The notes: generated from the sequence alone by a model not told the origin. A stretch of 64,000 nt of DNA from Aquilaria yunnanensis (GCA_039654915.1 CM077593.1:79898501-79962500), one strand, 5' to 3'; shown: positions 47,500 to 59,092, counted from the first letter of the stretch. Numbers and translations: made by a program.

Positions 47500-47670
47500 T
47501 AGGTAGGAGGCTTAGCCTTTCATTTAATAATAATAAGAAAAATAAATAAAAAGAAAACAATATGAACAAAAAATAAACGATAGGAGGCTCAGCCTTCCAT
47601 TCAAAAAAAATATATAAAGAAAAATAAAATTAAAAAAAATTAAGAGGTAGGAGGCTCAACCTTCCATATG
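47500..47670. repeat. Short direct repeats in the Athila-like 5' leader
   Basis: TAGGAGGCTCAGCCTTCCAT or a near copy occurs at 47504, 47581 and 47648, separated by poly-AT spacers. Its function is unknown. Confidence 0.75.
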
Positions 47671-47740
47671 ATGAATAAAAAAAATGAAACAAAATAAAAA
47701 GAACAAAAAGAAAAAAATTGAACTTATAATCTAATTTTAC

Positions 47741-47763
47741 TTCCCTGGCAACAGCGCCAAAAA
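47741..47763 (-). promoter_or_regulatory. Primer-binding site of the Athila-like element
   Basis: The minus strand reads TTGGCGCTGTTGCCAGGGAA next to the 5' LTR, close to the tRNA-Asp type primer site common in Athila elements. Confidence 0.7.
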
Positions 47764-47765
47764 CT

Positions 47766-49262
47766 TGCTGTACTCTAGCAGTTGTAACCCAAGTATAGGT
47801 TGTCGCAAGTAATAAAATCTCGGGAGTCCGAGTGTCGAACCACAGGGAAGTGAATTAAGAAATAAAAATTACAGATTTATGATAAATAAGGTTTTTGTGA
47901 AATGTGTGAACAAGTGTTGATTAAAAATTCAAATTCAATTAAAATAACTAAGGTTAGGGGAATCCACTTTTAGTATATTGGTTATGATTAATTTTAGCCC
48001 ATCTTACCACTTAATTGGGATCCACACATAAAGGAGGTCCCAATCGGGGAATTTAGATAGTATTAACTTTTATTGACCTTAAAACGTCAATGCTTGCTAA
48101 TGGGTTCAAGTATCCATCAAGCCAATCTTTATCTACAATAACTCAAGATTCCAATATAGCCGGCAGAGTCATGTTCTACAGAGGGAATCAAGTAGCTTTT
48201 GTGCCAATGATTGACTATGATGAATCAAGACTTCCATTTAACAAGGAAGGAAGTTAAATAGATTAAGGAAGAAAATACTGTTAACATTGTGATCCATTCA
48301 AATCAATCATAACCTTTATAGCAAAAGCTTCACCCTTTCAACTTAGCAAAAGGAAGATTAGTTAATCATGATAAAAGTAAACAACATGTAGAAAGATGAA
48401 ATGAACATGGATTAAAATATCAAAAGAAGAAGAAAAAGAAGAACGAGAAAACACTTGGACAGAGTTTTGGTATTGAAAACTAGAACAAAACTAAAGAAAA
48501 AAAGCTAAAGATGATACATGAACATAAATGAGGCCTAAGAAATGGCATCCCTTGACTCTCCCCCCAAGGTGCCTATTTATAGAGTTTTTAGGGAGGGTAA
48601 AATGGTAAAAAAGTAAAATGTAGGTAAATATAAATCAACAAAGGCGGGCAGCAACTTCTTTTAGTTTTTTGACTATTGTACACATCAAATTAATCCTTCC
48701 TTAAAGCATGAGATTTTTAGATCTCTTCTTTAGCTTGGAATTGATAGCTTGCTCATTCAAATTGAACATCCGTAGCTTAAGTTATGATTTTTCTACCGAC
48801 ACTGCTCTTCAGCACATAAAAGAACGAATTGTCTCATCTATAATCAGATTTTAGCAATGAAAATGATCAAACTAGCTTGCAGGATAAAGCAAAGTTGAAG
48901 ATCTATATGTCAGCTTCATATGAATTCGGAATCACTCAGTTCTGACATCTGTAGCTCTAGATATAATTTTTCTCATGAAGGGTCGCCAAGTGATGATTTT
49001 ACGAACGTAAAAAAATAATTATTTAATATTAATGAATAATGAAAATGTGTATGAATAGTAAAGTACACATATGAACAGTGAAATATGCGTATGAATAGCA
49101 AGTTGGTGAATAGTGATTGGTGAATAGTAACTCAGTGAATAGTAAAAAGCGTGAATAATAACCCAATGAAAAAAGTGCTCAGAATAGAGACATTAATCAT
49201 ACTACTCAAAGTGTATAATGATGATTTAAACCCTTAACAGCAATACACTTGAGTATTCATCA
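47766..49262 (-). repeat. Athila-like 5' LTR
   Basis: The LTR is 1497 bp. Minus-strand TATAAATA lies at 48574-48582. Both LTRs carry a run of GAATAGTGAAA-type short repeats (49025-49160 here, 42845-42975 in the other). Confidence 0.88.
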
Positions 49263-49267
49263 ATGTC
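49263..49267. repeat. Athila-like target-site duplication, right
   Basis: ATGTC matches 41582-41586. Confidence 0.85.
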
Positions 49268-50500
49268 CCTTTGTTGTTCATGAATTTCTTGAAGCTCTAC
49301 TTTCCTACCACTGGTTCCTTTAGAGATAAACTCTTTCTCTTGAAAGACACCAGTTCGAGCAACAAACACTTTCTGCTCAGATGAATTGTAGAAAAAGTAA
49401 CCCTTTGTTTCTTTAGGGTACCCAATAAAAAGACATTTATGAGATTTTGGGCCTAGTTTGCCAGAGGTTTGACGTTTCATATAAGCCTCACAGCCCCAAA
49501 TCTTTATAAAAGACAGATTGAGACACCTCCCGCTCTATATCTCATATAATGTCTTTTGAACCGATTTAGATAGAACTCAGTTTAGTGTAAAGGTGGTTGT
49601 CTCTAAAGCATGTCCCCAAAAAGAGTTTGGAAGGTCAAATTTACTCATTATAGCTTGAACCATGCCTAACAAAGTTCGATTTCTCCTTTTAGATACACCA
49701 TTCCATTGAGGTGTAACAGGTGGAGTGAGTTGTGATACTATACCACACTTTTTTAGATAGTCAAGGAATTCTCGGTCCAAGTATTCTCCACCTTGATCTG
49801 ATCAAAGTACTTTGATACTCTTCCCAAGTTGATTTTCTACTTCATTCTTGAATTCTTTGAATTTTTCAAAAGATTTTTACTTGTATTTCATAAGATATAC
49901 ATAGCCATATCTACTGAAGTCATCAGTAAAGGTAATGAAGTATTGGAAGCCTCCTCTAACATGCGTAAACATGGAGCCACATACATCACTATGTATGAGT
50001 CCTAGTAAGTCATTAACCCTTTCACTTTGCCTAGTGAAAAGGGTTTTGGTCATCTTGCCCAATAAGCATGACTCACATGTCTCATATGATTCAAAATCAA
50101 ATGAGTTCAACAGTTCATTCTTAAGGAGCTTGGATATATGGGTCTCATTTATATGGCCTAGATGACAGTGCCAGAGATAAGTCAGGTTCGAATCATTCAA
50201 TTTAACCTTCTTGGTATTCACATTATAGATTAGATTTTCAAGTTCTAAAACATACAAACCATTGCTAAGTCGAGCACTACCATAAAATATTTCATTCAAA
50301 TAAATAAAACAACATTTTTCCTTTATTATAAATAAAAAACCTTTCTTGTCCAAGCAAGAAATAGAAATCAAATTTCTACTAATAGTAGGCACAAAGTAGC
50401 AGTTGTCTAATTCTAAAACCAATTCACTAGGCAAAGAGAGAACATAAGTCCCTATAGCTAAGGCAGCAACTCTTGCTCCATTTCCAACACATAGGTCCAC
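49263..50500 (-). pseudogene. copia integrase region (catalytic Glu replaced)
   Basis: The frame 50500-49877 holds the gag-pre-integrase finger region (LWHCHLGHINETHISKLLKN, CESCLLGKMTK) and the first catalytic Asp in LLGLIHSDVCGSM. After a break, 49780-49577 reads LTPPVTPQWNGVSKRRNRTL. The motif normally has Glu where this copy has Lys (NGVSKRRN), so the third catalytic residue is missing. The C-terminal part with GPKSHKCLFIGYPKETKGY lies at 49480-49263, where the Athila-like insertion cuts it. Confidence 0.85.
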
Positions 50501-50506
50501 TTTACC

Positions 50507-51466
50507 TTAGGCCAATCTTCTACTCCTACTTAGATCCTGCACATTTGTAGAAATGTGAGATCCACATCCAGTATCTAATACCCAAGGTGATGAAGTAAAA
50601 AAGTTAGCCTCTATAACAAAAATATCTAAAGTAAAAGTCTTACTTCCTTTCTTCTTAGCAAGTTCTTCAAGATAGATCTTGCAATTGTGCTTCCAGTGCC
50701 CATGTTGCTTACAATGGAAGCACTCCCCTTCCTTAGCCATACCACCAGATAGTTTCAACGTAGCTGAAAAAGAATTAGCAATGGACTTTCCTTTAGCTTT
50801 ATTCTTCTTGTTGTTGGCTTTTCCCTTTCCCTTTCCCTTTTGAACCATCACAATGGGCTTAGCCTTCTTAAGGTTTTGCTCAGCAGTTCTCAATATGTTG
50901 AGCAATTTAGGGAGGGACTTGTCAAGATCATTCATGGTGTAGTTCATGATGAACTGGCTACAGCTTTCCAGCAATGATTGCAGGACTACATCAACAGCCA
51001 ACTCTTTCTGAATGGCAAATCCCAAGCTCTCAAGATTCTCAATGTACCTAATCATCTTGAGCACATGAGGACCCACAAGACTTCCTTCAAACATTTTTCA
51101 CTGAAACAATGCCTTAGAGGTCTTAAACCTCTAATGCCTAGCTTGCTCTTGAAAGAGCATTTTGAAATGTTCAATCATATAACGGCCCCATGTTTTCATG
51201 TTGCTTCTGAAGCTCAGATTCCATGGTAATAAGCATGAGGCAAACAACATCCAAAGCATCATCATAATGCTTTTTGTGAGCATCTCTTTCAGCTCTTGGA
51301 GTGTTGGCAACAGGCTCATTCAGAATGGGCTGCTCTAGAATATAAGCTTTTCTCTTGCTTAAGGACTATACTCAAATTTTTGTACCATTTGAGAAAGTTG
51401 GTCACATTCAGTTTTTCCTTCTCAAGGATCGATCGCAATGAAAGTATTGATGTGTTTTGTGCCATG
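50507..51466 (-). pseudogene. copia gag and protease start
   Basis: The gag starts at the ATG at 51466 and is carried by overlapping frames to 51094. The 51094-50507 frame includes a Lys-rich tract, the CCHC knuckle CFHCKQHGHWKHNC and the protease active site WVLDTGCGSHIS (D-T-G). Shifts near 51319 and 51120 break the N-terminal half. Confidence 0.82.
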
Positions 51467-51610
51467 GTAATCTACAACAATAAATATGTGGTGTAAGAGT
51501 CACACATTTTAATTCATTTAGTAAGGACTTTTATTAAACGATACTCTCACTATTTCACTGAACATAATAACCATCAATATTATTTCGGAACACCTCGATG
51601 CTAAGATATT
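51467..51610 (-). other. copia 5' leader, cut by the Ogre-like element
   Basis: This is non-coding sequence upstream of the copia gag start. It stops abruptly where the Ogre-like LTR begins. Confidence 0.6.
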
Positions 51611-52114
51611 TGTTGACACCCAATTTCGTCCGACCATTAAAAAAAAATTTAAAAAAAAATTATTAAATAAAAAATTAATTAAAAAAAAATTATTATTATT
51701 ACTAAAATTTTTTAATTAGTTTAAAATACATTTTTTTTTGTCTTGTTTTGTGAAGATTTGATTTAAAATGATATATGTGTGTATATGTGTATGTTTGAAA
51801 GAAAAAAGAAAACTCCATAAAAATGACAAAATTAAAAAGTTTGAGGTAAAAATGACAAAATTGAGAAGTTTCGGGAAAAATTGACAAAATCTGAAAGTTC
51901 CAGGAGCATTTGGTAGTTTGTCACATCAATTTGGGGCCAGCATAACCGTTCTGGCCCAAATTAACAGAAAACGACAAAATTGTAAAAATCAGAAGCTTCA
52001 GGAACTTATCCAGAGTCCGAGAAACGTAAAGGACTGAAACTGTCATTTTACCAAATTAAAAGATAAGTTTGAATTTAATTAATTTTTAATTATAAACAGT
52101 CCAGAACCCTCCCC

Positions 52115-52123
52115 CTATAAATA
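52115..52123 (+). promoter_or_regulatory. TATA box of the Ogre-like LTR
   Basis: CTATAAATA stands about 500 bases into the LTR in front of a plausible transcript start. No other TATA-like sequence of this quality is nearby. Confidence 0.6.
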
Positions 52124-52808
52124 GGAGTCCAAATATCTGTGTTAACACAGAAAAGAGAGACAGAAAAAAATAGAAACAAAGCTTAGAGCTCCGTTTTAGA
52201 AAAAAAGGAGAAAATCGCAGCCTTAGTCCCTAGCCTCTCCTCCCTCTGCCCAGAAAATCTCAAAAGTTTGGCCGTTTGACGCTTTAGCCATCTTCCCCCT
52301 TTCGTTTCCTTCACTCCCGTCCCCAAGCCCTGCCGTCGTTACTCGCCATCGCCGTTATCCCCGAGCCCCGTCGTTGCCGTCGTTTTCCCTGCTCCGCCCC
52401 GCTGTCGCCGTTCCTTCTTTTCCTTTTCCTCCCTCCGACGCCGCCGTGTCCTCTCCCGTTCCGTCGCGCCACCTCCCCGCCTCTTCGCCACCGCGTCTCC
52501 GCCGTCTTCGTCTCGTCACGTCGCCGCCGTGCCCTCGCCGTGCTCCGTCGCCCCCCCTTCCTCCCTCGCGTGTGCTCTGTTTCACGTTCCCAGCAAATTC
52601 AAAATTTGATTTCAAAGGTAAAACCTTGATTTACTCCTTCATCTTTTCAATTTCTTTCTCTTTGGTCACTAACCTTTTATTTTGTTCTTGCAGAATTAAT
52701 TACTAACCCTTTTATCTTTACTTGTTTATTTATTATTGTTATTATTATTACTAACCTTTTTTTATTCTTGTTATTAATTAACTTACTTACTAATTCAACT
52801 AACCTCAC

Positions 52809-53035
52809 TAACTTACTAACCTTACTAACCTTTTATTATTGTTATAATTGTTATTAACTTACTAACCTTACTAAGCTTTTATTATTGTTATAATTGTTAC
52901 TAACTTACTAACCTTACTAACCTTTTATTATTGTTATAATTGTTACTAACTTACTAACCTTACTAACCTTTTATTATTGCTATAATTGTTACTAACTTAC
53001 TAACTTACTAACCTTTTATTGTTATTATTGTTATT
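52809..53035. repeat. 46-bp minisatellite in the Ogre-like LTR
   Basis: The word TTTTATTATTGTTATAATTG (third position-variable) recurs at 52831, 52877, 52923 and 52969, exactly 46 bases apart. Each is preceded by ACTTACTAACCTTACTAA. Confidence 0.9.
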
Positions 53036-53529
53036 AACAACTAACTTTACTAACATTGCTAATTTTTATTATTGTTGCTATTATTATTATGTTAGTAAAG
53101 TGGATGGCCAAAAAACCCCACTTTATTATTATTAATTGTCTATTTTTTTGTGATTAAATTTATTTCACTTTTAATTTTTATAAAAAAAAATAATAATAAC
53201 AAATTATTATCAAAACAGAAATAAAAAAAAGAAAGAAGAATTTTATGTGAATAATTATTAAGGCTAATAAAAATCATTTTTTAAAAGCCAATTATCTTTT
53301 GTTATTTTGGAATACATGTTTTTCTTAGTTCTTTAAAGATAACAAAAAGTTAACTTTTTATTCCTTTTGTTAAAAATTAATAAAAATCATAATTAAATAA
53401 TTCTAAAAATACAAAAAAATCAATTCTGTTTTTAAATATATTTTTAAAGTAATAATTAAAAATTTAGAAAAAGAAGAAAAAGAATAAAAAGAATCCAACA
53501 AAAAACAAAAAAAAAACTTAAATTAAATT

Positions 53530-55219
53530 CCATGTCCAAATGATCCGCCAGGATCCCTGGCTTGGAAATTTTTTTTAAAAGTATATAAAATATTTTTTTA
53601 AAATAAAGTATATAAATAAATTTTTATTTATTATTAAAAAATAAAAAAAAATAAAAAATAAAAACTTTGGACTAATATTTTTGCTTATCTCTTTACCCGG
53701 CAATATATTAATTATTTATTAAAATAATAAAATATAACTTTTTAGTTTCTTTATTAATAAAAAGAATAAAAGAGTAAAAATTTTTTTGGGTTAATATTTT
53801 ATTTCTTTATCCAGTAATATTTTACTTATTTCTTTTAAAATAATAAAAAGATATAACTTTTTGTTTCCTTTATTAAACAAAAATAAAAAAAAATCTTAGT
53901 CAAATGATTTCAAAAAAAATAAATAAAAAAGAATTGAATTTCTCTTAAATATTTTAGACTTATTAATTAGATGTATTTTTAGACTTATAAATTAGAAAAC
54001 TATTTGAAAAAATAAATCTTTTATCAAACAAAAAGAACATAAAAAAAATCATATAAATATCAAAACTTTTTCTTTATTTTAAAAACATACATATAAATCT
54101 TTGATTTCTTTATTAAATAATCACTTTTTTGGTTAATCTTTTATATATATATATAATATAAATATCAAAAAATTTTCTTTATTTTTATAATATACATATA
54201 AATCTTTGATTTTTTTTATTATTAAATAATCACTTTTTGGTTAATCTTTTATCAAAATAAATTATATAAATATCAAAACTTTACTTTTATTTTTAAAATA
54301 TACATATAAATTTTCAGTTTCCTTATTAAATAATCATTTTTTCTTAATTCTTTTTTATAAAAAATAAAAAAAAATATTAAGACTTTTCTTTTATTTTTCA
54401 AATATACATATAAATTTTTGGTTTCATCATTAAATAAATAAAGTTTTGATTACTTTTTGATTCACCTTTTAACAAATACATATTAAGACTTTACTTTTAT
54501 TTTTAAAATATACATATAAATACTTAGTTTTTTTTTATTAATTTCTTTTGTTATTCTTTTATCAAATAAATAGAATAAACATAAAATAAATGTTAATTTT
54601 TTTAAACTTTTTAATTTCTTTATCAAATAAAAAAATCTTAATATTAGATAAATAAATTTATTTATTTTATAAATCAAGTAATTATAGATAATCAAAATTT
54701 TTCATTAAACAAGAAATTAAAAGAAAATTAAAAGAAAAGAAAATAAAGAAAAGAAAGAAAAGAAAGTAAAAGAAAAGTAAAAACAAGAAAATAAAAAGAA
54801 AACTAAAAGAAAAGAATAAAGAAAATAAAGAAAGAAAGAAAAGAAGTAAAAATATAAAAAAATATAAAATATTATTTAGTTAATATTAAAGATCATTAAC
54901 AAATCTAAAAATTTCATAAACAAAAAACTTACAAATTAATAATTGAACTAGTAATTAATTCCATAAAAAAATAATAATAATTAAATAATTAATGATAAAT
55001 TAAAATAATTTCCATATCCGGATGATCCCGCAGGATCTACGGTTTGGAAAATATCAACCTTTTTAATTAAATAAAAATTAAATAAAAAAGGTAAAAATCC
55101 ATATTTACGATATGGATTAAAATTTCGTCAAATTCCGTGTCCGGGTGACCCGGCAGAGTCCATGGTTCGGAATTAAAACTTCCGTGTCCGGGTGACTCGG
55201 CAGAGTCCATGGTTCGGAA
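53530..55219. repeat. Dispersed palindromic motif in the Ogre-like LTR (four copies)
   Basis: A block of about 38 bases built on TCCGGGTGACCCGGCAG and ending CATGGTTCGGAA occurs at 53530-53568 and 55011-55049 (decayed) and at 55134-55171 and 55182-55219 (well preserved). CCGGGTGACCCGG at 55141-55153 is a perfect palindrome around a central G. Confidence 0.85.
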
Positions 55220-55492
55220 ATATCAAATTTCATACAAATTAATTACCAAAAATCTACATCTGATTAATTCAGTTAAAATTTCTAATTTTGAAAATAACTG
55301 AAGTTGTTAAAAAGCAAAGTAAAACAAAAATTAAAATCAATTAAAGTGCCAATTTTGGGCTCTATAACAATATTGTTTTAGCGTAACCGTACTCCCAAAC
55401 CCCCGAACTCTCGCAGACCATATTTTAGGTGTCCAATCAACCTAGGTAAACCGATTGGTGGCGACTCCAGAAAACCCGACGTTGCCACAGCT

Positions 55493-55510
55493 TGGCGACT
55501 CCACTGGGGA
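55493..55510 (+). promoter_or_regulatory. tRNA-Arg-type primer-binding site
   Basis: TGGCGACTCCACTGGGGA, three bases after the LTR, is the form described for Ogre elements. Confidence 0.8.
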
Positions 55511-56401
55511 CATGACGTTAGTGAGTCGAGCCTAGAAGTTGATTTATTTTGATTTACTTTGCGTATTATATGTGGATTTATATATTATATTTACTTAGAT
55601 AAACATGCATAATACATTCACAATATGAAGCTCTATACCCGAGCTTCCTCAAATCGAACACATTCTTTCTAAGTGGAATTGGTATTGTTGTCCTTGTGAG
55701 GCCATGGTCTCCAAGCCTTCACCGGTTTCAAAGTAGCAAAGTAGTGTATTGCCTCCTGAGACGGTTAGTCTCTGCATGGGCCCACGAAAAGCTACGACTC
55801 GAATTAATCCTTTCCTTACATAAACCCTAGAGGGTAAGGAATTAGGCTGTCACTATAATTTAGTGATTGGATTCGGGAACTATCCCTTGCCTTTTTGATA
55901 AACCACCCTATGCATATAGAACTCCCCACTTAACCATAGAACTGACCACAGTATTCCTCCCATTTACCAACACCATAAGCATGTCCTTGTTATGCTATGT
56001 TGTTGCTCTACACTTTTATTTTTTCGTGTCTTATATTTATGGTTTTAATTCATTTTTCCATAATAGTTCATGAGTTGTTAATTGCTATTTAACTTGTTAA
56101 TAACCTTATTTTTCTTTTATTATACTTCCGTTCTGTGCAATTATTCTTCATGCATCAAAACCACGCATCAAACTATGCTAACTTTTTGGTCTTTCTAATA
56201 ATAACTAGAAGTCTTAAAGTTCCACAATAGTAGATAATCAAACTCACTCATTGCATGCATACATTACATCAATCACATACATGTAGAGTCTAATAAAATG
56301 AATCTTACTTTAAAAAAGGTAAAATTGGACCTCAACACCGATATTCAACTCTGCTCCAAACAAGATTAATGGCAGAACAAGCCGAATGACGTCTCATAGA
56401 G
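55511..56401 (+). other. Leader of the Ogre-like element
   Basis: Non-coding up to a first ATG at 56369 (MAEQAE), which is in frame with gag but meets a TGA at 56387-56389. Translation would have to restart at 56402. No separate upstream ORF of the kind seen in some Ogre elements is present. Confidence 0.6.
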
Positions 56402-59092
56402 ATGGAGTCCAAGATTGAAAGTATGGCAGAACAGATGAGACAATTGATGGAACTAATCAAGGGGAAAGCAACTCAAGTTCCCATCAAAGAAGCACAAGAT
56501 CCCACTTATCCTCCGGGATTCACTCCGCAACGAGTCTCAGTCCAAGAAAACCTGTTTCAGGAACCAGGACCGCCTGCTAGTGTTCACCTGAAACAAGACA
56601 CTGTATATGAAGAGAAAAAGACACCACCAAAGGAAGAAGGAGAATCTCAAAAACTCGAAACAATAGAGAAGAGACTACGAGCCATTGAAGGAGGTACTAT
56701 ATTCAGATCTCTCTCAGTGGATGACCTCTGCTTAGTGCCAGACGTCGTAATCCCTTCAGACTTTAAGGTGCCAGATTTCATGAAATACGATGGAACGAGT
56801 GATCCCATCACTCACATCACATTGTTTCTAAGGAGACTACAACCACTCACAAAAGATGAAAAGGTGTGGATTGCACTTTTTCAGGAAAGCCTCACAAAAT
56901 CAGCATTACAGTGGTATCTAAGTCAAGGTCCAAGAAACATTAAAACTTGGAATGACCTTGCACAGGCCTTCATCAGCAATTATAAACACATTATGGACTT
57001 GGCTCCGGATCACCAAACTCTCCAAAACATGGAGAAGAAAAAGCCAGAAACTTTCAAGGAATATGCCCAACGGTGGAGGGACTTAGCTGCACAAGTTCAG
57101 CCACCTATGACAGAAAGAGAAATGGTCACTTTGTTTGTCCAAACACTGAAGTACCCATATTATGACAAACTCATTGGCAATTCAGCAACTAATTTCTCTG
57201 ACGTAGTCATGTCTGGAGAAAGGATCGAACATGGGATTAGGACTGGGAAGATTGATGAGTCCTTTAGTGATCCTATGAAAAGAGGAGGACCATTTAGAAG
57301 AAAAGATGAAGAAATACAACAAATAGGACGAGGAAGAGGGATTCCCCTCGTGGGTACTGTGGCCACCGGACCTCGCCTATCCTATTCTGCCAACAGGTCC
57401 AATTATTATCCTACCAACAGGCCCAATGATTATCCTCCGAATAGGCCCAGTGATTATCCTCCCAATAGGCCCAACAATTATCCTCTCAACAGGCCTAATC
57501 AGTTACGGCCACCTGTTCCGACTCCTCCAGTACCTGCACAAAGACCAAGGGAAGTTTTTGCGCCAATTCCCATGACTTACACTGAGTTGTATCCAAAACT
57601 TATTGAAAGTCAACTTATCCGCCCAATTCCTACAAGGCCATTGGAACCCCCATATCCAAGGTGGTATGACCCCAACGTAACTTGCCCATATCATGATGGC
57701 ACAGTGGGTCATGGCCTAGAGAATTGCATAGCTTTGAAACGCATAGTCCAACAATTAATAGAGTCAAAGTGGTTGGACTTTTCTGATGAACCAAACGTCA
57801 CTCATAATCCATTGCCACCTCATCAAGCAAAACCAGTCAATATGATAGAAGAACACCGGCCGATGAAGAAGTCAGTCAACGATATCATAACCCCTATTAA
57901 GCATATATATTCATGCCTTGTGAAAGAAGGGATCATCATGAGCAAGCCTTCTTTTGGACATGAAGAAGTCGAGGATGAGGAATGGTGTGACTTTCATAAC
58001 AGTAAAAGTCATTCTATCCAGGAATGCTCAGAATTCCGTGAGAATCTACAAAAACTCATAGACTCCTCCCAACTCATCGTTTTTATGTCAGATAAAGATG
58101 ATGACGTAAATGTGATCATTAAAGAACAAGAAGTCAAGGCTATGCCAAGACCACTAGTCATACCAATCTCAAAACCTGCTCTTCAGCCTTTAAGAATTCA
58201 AGTCCCAAGGCCATTCCCATACAAATCAGACAAAACCGTTCCATGGAGCTATGATTACACTTCTAATATCACATCAACTCCGTTAGAAGTTGGGAGTATG
58301 ACTAGAAGTGGTAGGTGTTATTCTCCGGAGCAAATGAACAAACTCCAACAAGATAAGAACATTACAGACCCAACAAGTAGACCTCTTGATACAAATACAT
58401 CCAAAGAGCAAGAGATGCCTCGAGCAGTAACAGATGAACAAGCTACTGAGTTTCTCAAACTCATAAAACAAAGTGAGTACAGCATCGTTGAGCAGTTAAA
58501 CCACCTTCCAGCAAAGATTTCTATACTATCATTACTTCTAAGCTCTGATGCTCATCGAGAAGCCTTCCTCAAAGTCTTGAATAAGGCCTATGTTGAGCAA
58601 GATATTTCCGTGAATAATTTAGACCACCTCGTCAACAACATTACAGCGCAGAATCTCATCACATTCACTGACGATGAGATACCAGCAGAAGGAAGGGGTC
58701 ACTCTAAGGCTCTACATATTTCGGTTAAATACAAAGATCGAATTATGGCTAAAGTTCTTATTGATAATGGGTCAGCTCTAAATGTAATGCCACTTGAAAC
58801 CTTACACAAGCTTGGTATCGACCCATCATCCCTCAACAATAGTCATATCATTGTTCGAGCATTTGACGGGACGGATAGAAATATTGCTGGAGAAATAGAG
58901 CTACCAATAGGGATCGGCCCTTGTGTCTTCCACATCACATTCCAAGTTATGGATATTAATCCTTCTTATACTTGTCTGTTGGGCAGACCATCGATTCATA
59001 TGGCCGGAGCAATTCCCTCCTCATTACACCAAAAAAAGAAATTCATTTTTGAAGGAAAGAAGGCATTCTGCTATCACCTATATCAACGGTAG
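56402..59092 (+). CDS. Ogre-like gag-protease polyprotein
   Basis: This 896-codon frame is fully open. The N-terminus is a short coiled coil (MAEQMRQLMELIKG). A capsid-type Retrotrans_gag region follows at about residues 119-280 (KVPDFMKYDGTSDPITHITL, SALQWYLSQGPRNIKTWNDL, FKEYAQRWRDLAAQVQPPM). Residues about 330-360 are repeats of N-x-Y/D-Y-P-x-N-R-P. Two C-x2-H-type fingers lie at about 428-442 and 529-542. The aspartic protease near the C-terminus has the active-site segment VLIDNGSALNVMP (Asp788; D-N-G in place of D-S/T-G, usual in this lineage). The product would package RNA and mature Gag. A stop at codon 7 of an upstream in-frame ATG (56369) suggests the original start was slightly earlier. 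Confidence 0.85.
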   Translation: MESKIESMAEQMRQLMELIKGKATQVPIKEAQDPTYPPGFTPQRVSVQENLFQEPGPPASVHLKQDTVYEEKKTPPKEEGESQKLETIEKRLRAIEGGTIFRSLSVDDLCLVPDVVIPSDFKVPDFMKYDGTSDPITHITLFLRRLQPLTKDEKVWIALFQESLTKSALQWYLSQGPRNIKTWNDLAQAFISNYKHIMDLAPDHQTLQNMEKKKPETFKEYAQRWRDLAAQVQPPMTEREMVTLFVQTLKYPYYDKLIGNSATNFSDVVMSGERIEHGIRTGKIDESFSDPMKRGGPFRRKDEEIQQIGRGRGIPLVGTVATGPRLSYSANRSNYYPTNRPNDYPPNRPSDYPPNRPNNYPLNRPNQLRPPVPTPPVPAQRPREVFAPIPMTYTELYPKLIESQLIRPIPTRPLEPPYPRWYDPNVTCPYHDGTVGHGLENCIALKRIVQQLIESKWLDFSDEPNVTHNPLPPHQAKPVNMIEEHRPMKKSVNDIITPIKHIYSCLVKEGIIMSKPSFGHEEVEDEEWCDFHNSKSHSIQECSEFRENLQKLIDSSQLIVFMSDKDDDVNVIIKEQEVKAMPRPLVIPISKPALQPLRIQVPRPFPYKSDKTVPWSYDYTSNITSTPLEVGSMTRSGRCYSPEQMNKLQQDKNITDPTSRPLDTNTSKEQEMPRAVTDEQATEFLKLIKQSEYSIVEQLNHLPAKISILSLLLSSDAHREAFLKVLNKAYVEQDISVNNLDHLVNNITAQNLITFTDDEIPAEGRGHSKALHISVKYKDRIMAKVLIDNGSALNVMPLETLHKLGIDPSSLNNSHIIVRAFDGTDRNIAGEIELPIGIGPCVFHITFQVMDINPSYTCLLGRPSIHMAGAIPSSLHQKKKFIFEGKKAFCYHLYQR
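57385..57500 (+). repeat. In-frame NRP repeats in the gag-protease ORF
   Basis: About five units of 24-27 bases encode Tyr-Pro-x-Asn-Arg-Pro. They form a flexible Pro/Asn-rich linker between capsid and the finger region. Confidence 0.85.

Larger units (their letters stand above)
41587..49262 (-). mobile_element. Athila-like Ty3/gypsy retrotransposon carrying a cysteine-rich gene copy
   Basis: LTRs at 41587-43061 and 47766-49262 start TGCTGYACTCTAGCAG and end TTCATCA. The exact 5-bp duplication ATGTC (41582-41586 and 49263-49267) flanks the element, which sits inside the copia pol. On the minus strand the order is primer site, gag, protease, then directly the RNase H tail and integrase finger, then a foreign small gene (45078-44336), a non-coding 3' part, a polypurine tract and the LTR. 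RT and the integrase core are missing. Integrase and RNase H segments such as WFANIVNFLVAGRIPAQWS and DDSYLFKYCP fit the Athila group. Confidence 0.88.
38454..51610 (-). mobile_element. Ty1/copia LTR retrotransposon, split and cut off on the right
   Basis: Read on the minus strand: gag (51466-50507), protease and integrase (50570-49263), then after an inserted Athila-like element (41587-49262) RT (41580-40661), RNase H (40630-39965), polypurine tract and 3' LTR (39893-38454). Integrase before RT defines copia. At the right the Ogre-like LTR starts at 51611 inside the copia 5' leader, so the copia 5' LTR must lie beyond the window. Several stops and a changed catalytic residue show it is dead. 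Confidence 0.88.
51611..55489 (+). repeat. Ogre-like 5' LTR
   Basis: It starts TGTTGACACCC and ends TTGCCACA four bases before the primer site. A TATA box CTATAAATA (52115-52123) suggests transcription from about 52150. A GC-rich, CCG-repeat stretch (52300-52600) follows. The rest (53100-55000) is very AT-rich with long purine tracts (54700-54860). No second copy is in view. Confidence 0.75.

Noticed and set aside
52355..52706. Open frames on both strands in a GC-rich block
   Set aside because: The block consists of CCG/CGT-type repeats inside the Ogre-like LTR. Both strands are open because of composition, with Arg/Gly- or Pro/Ser-rich low-complexity products.
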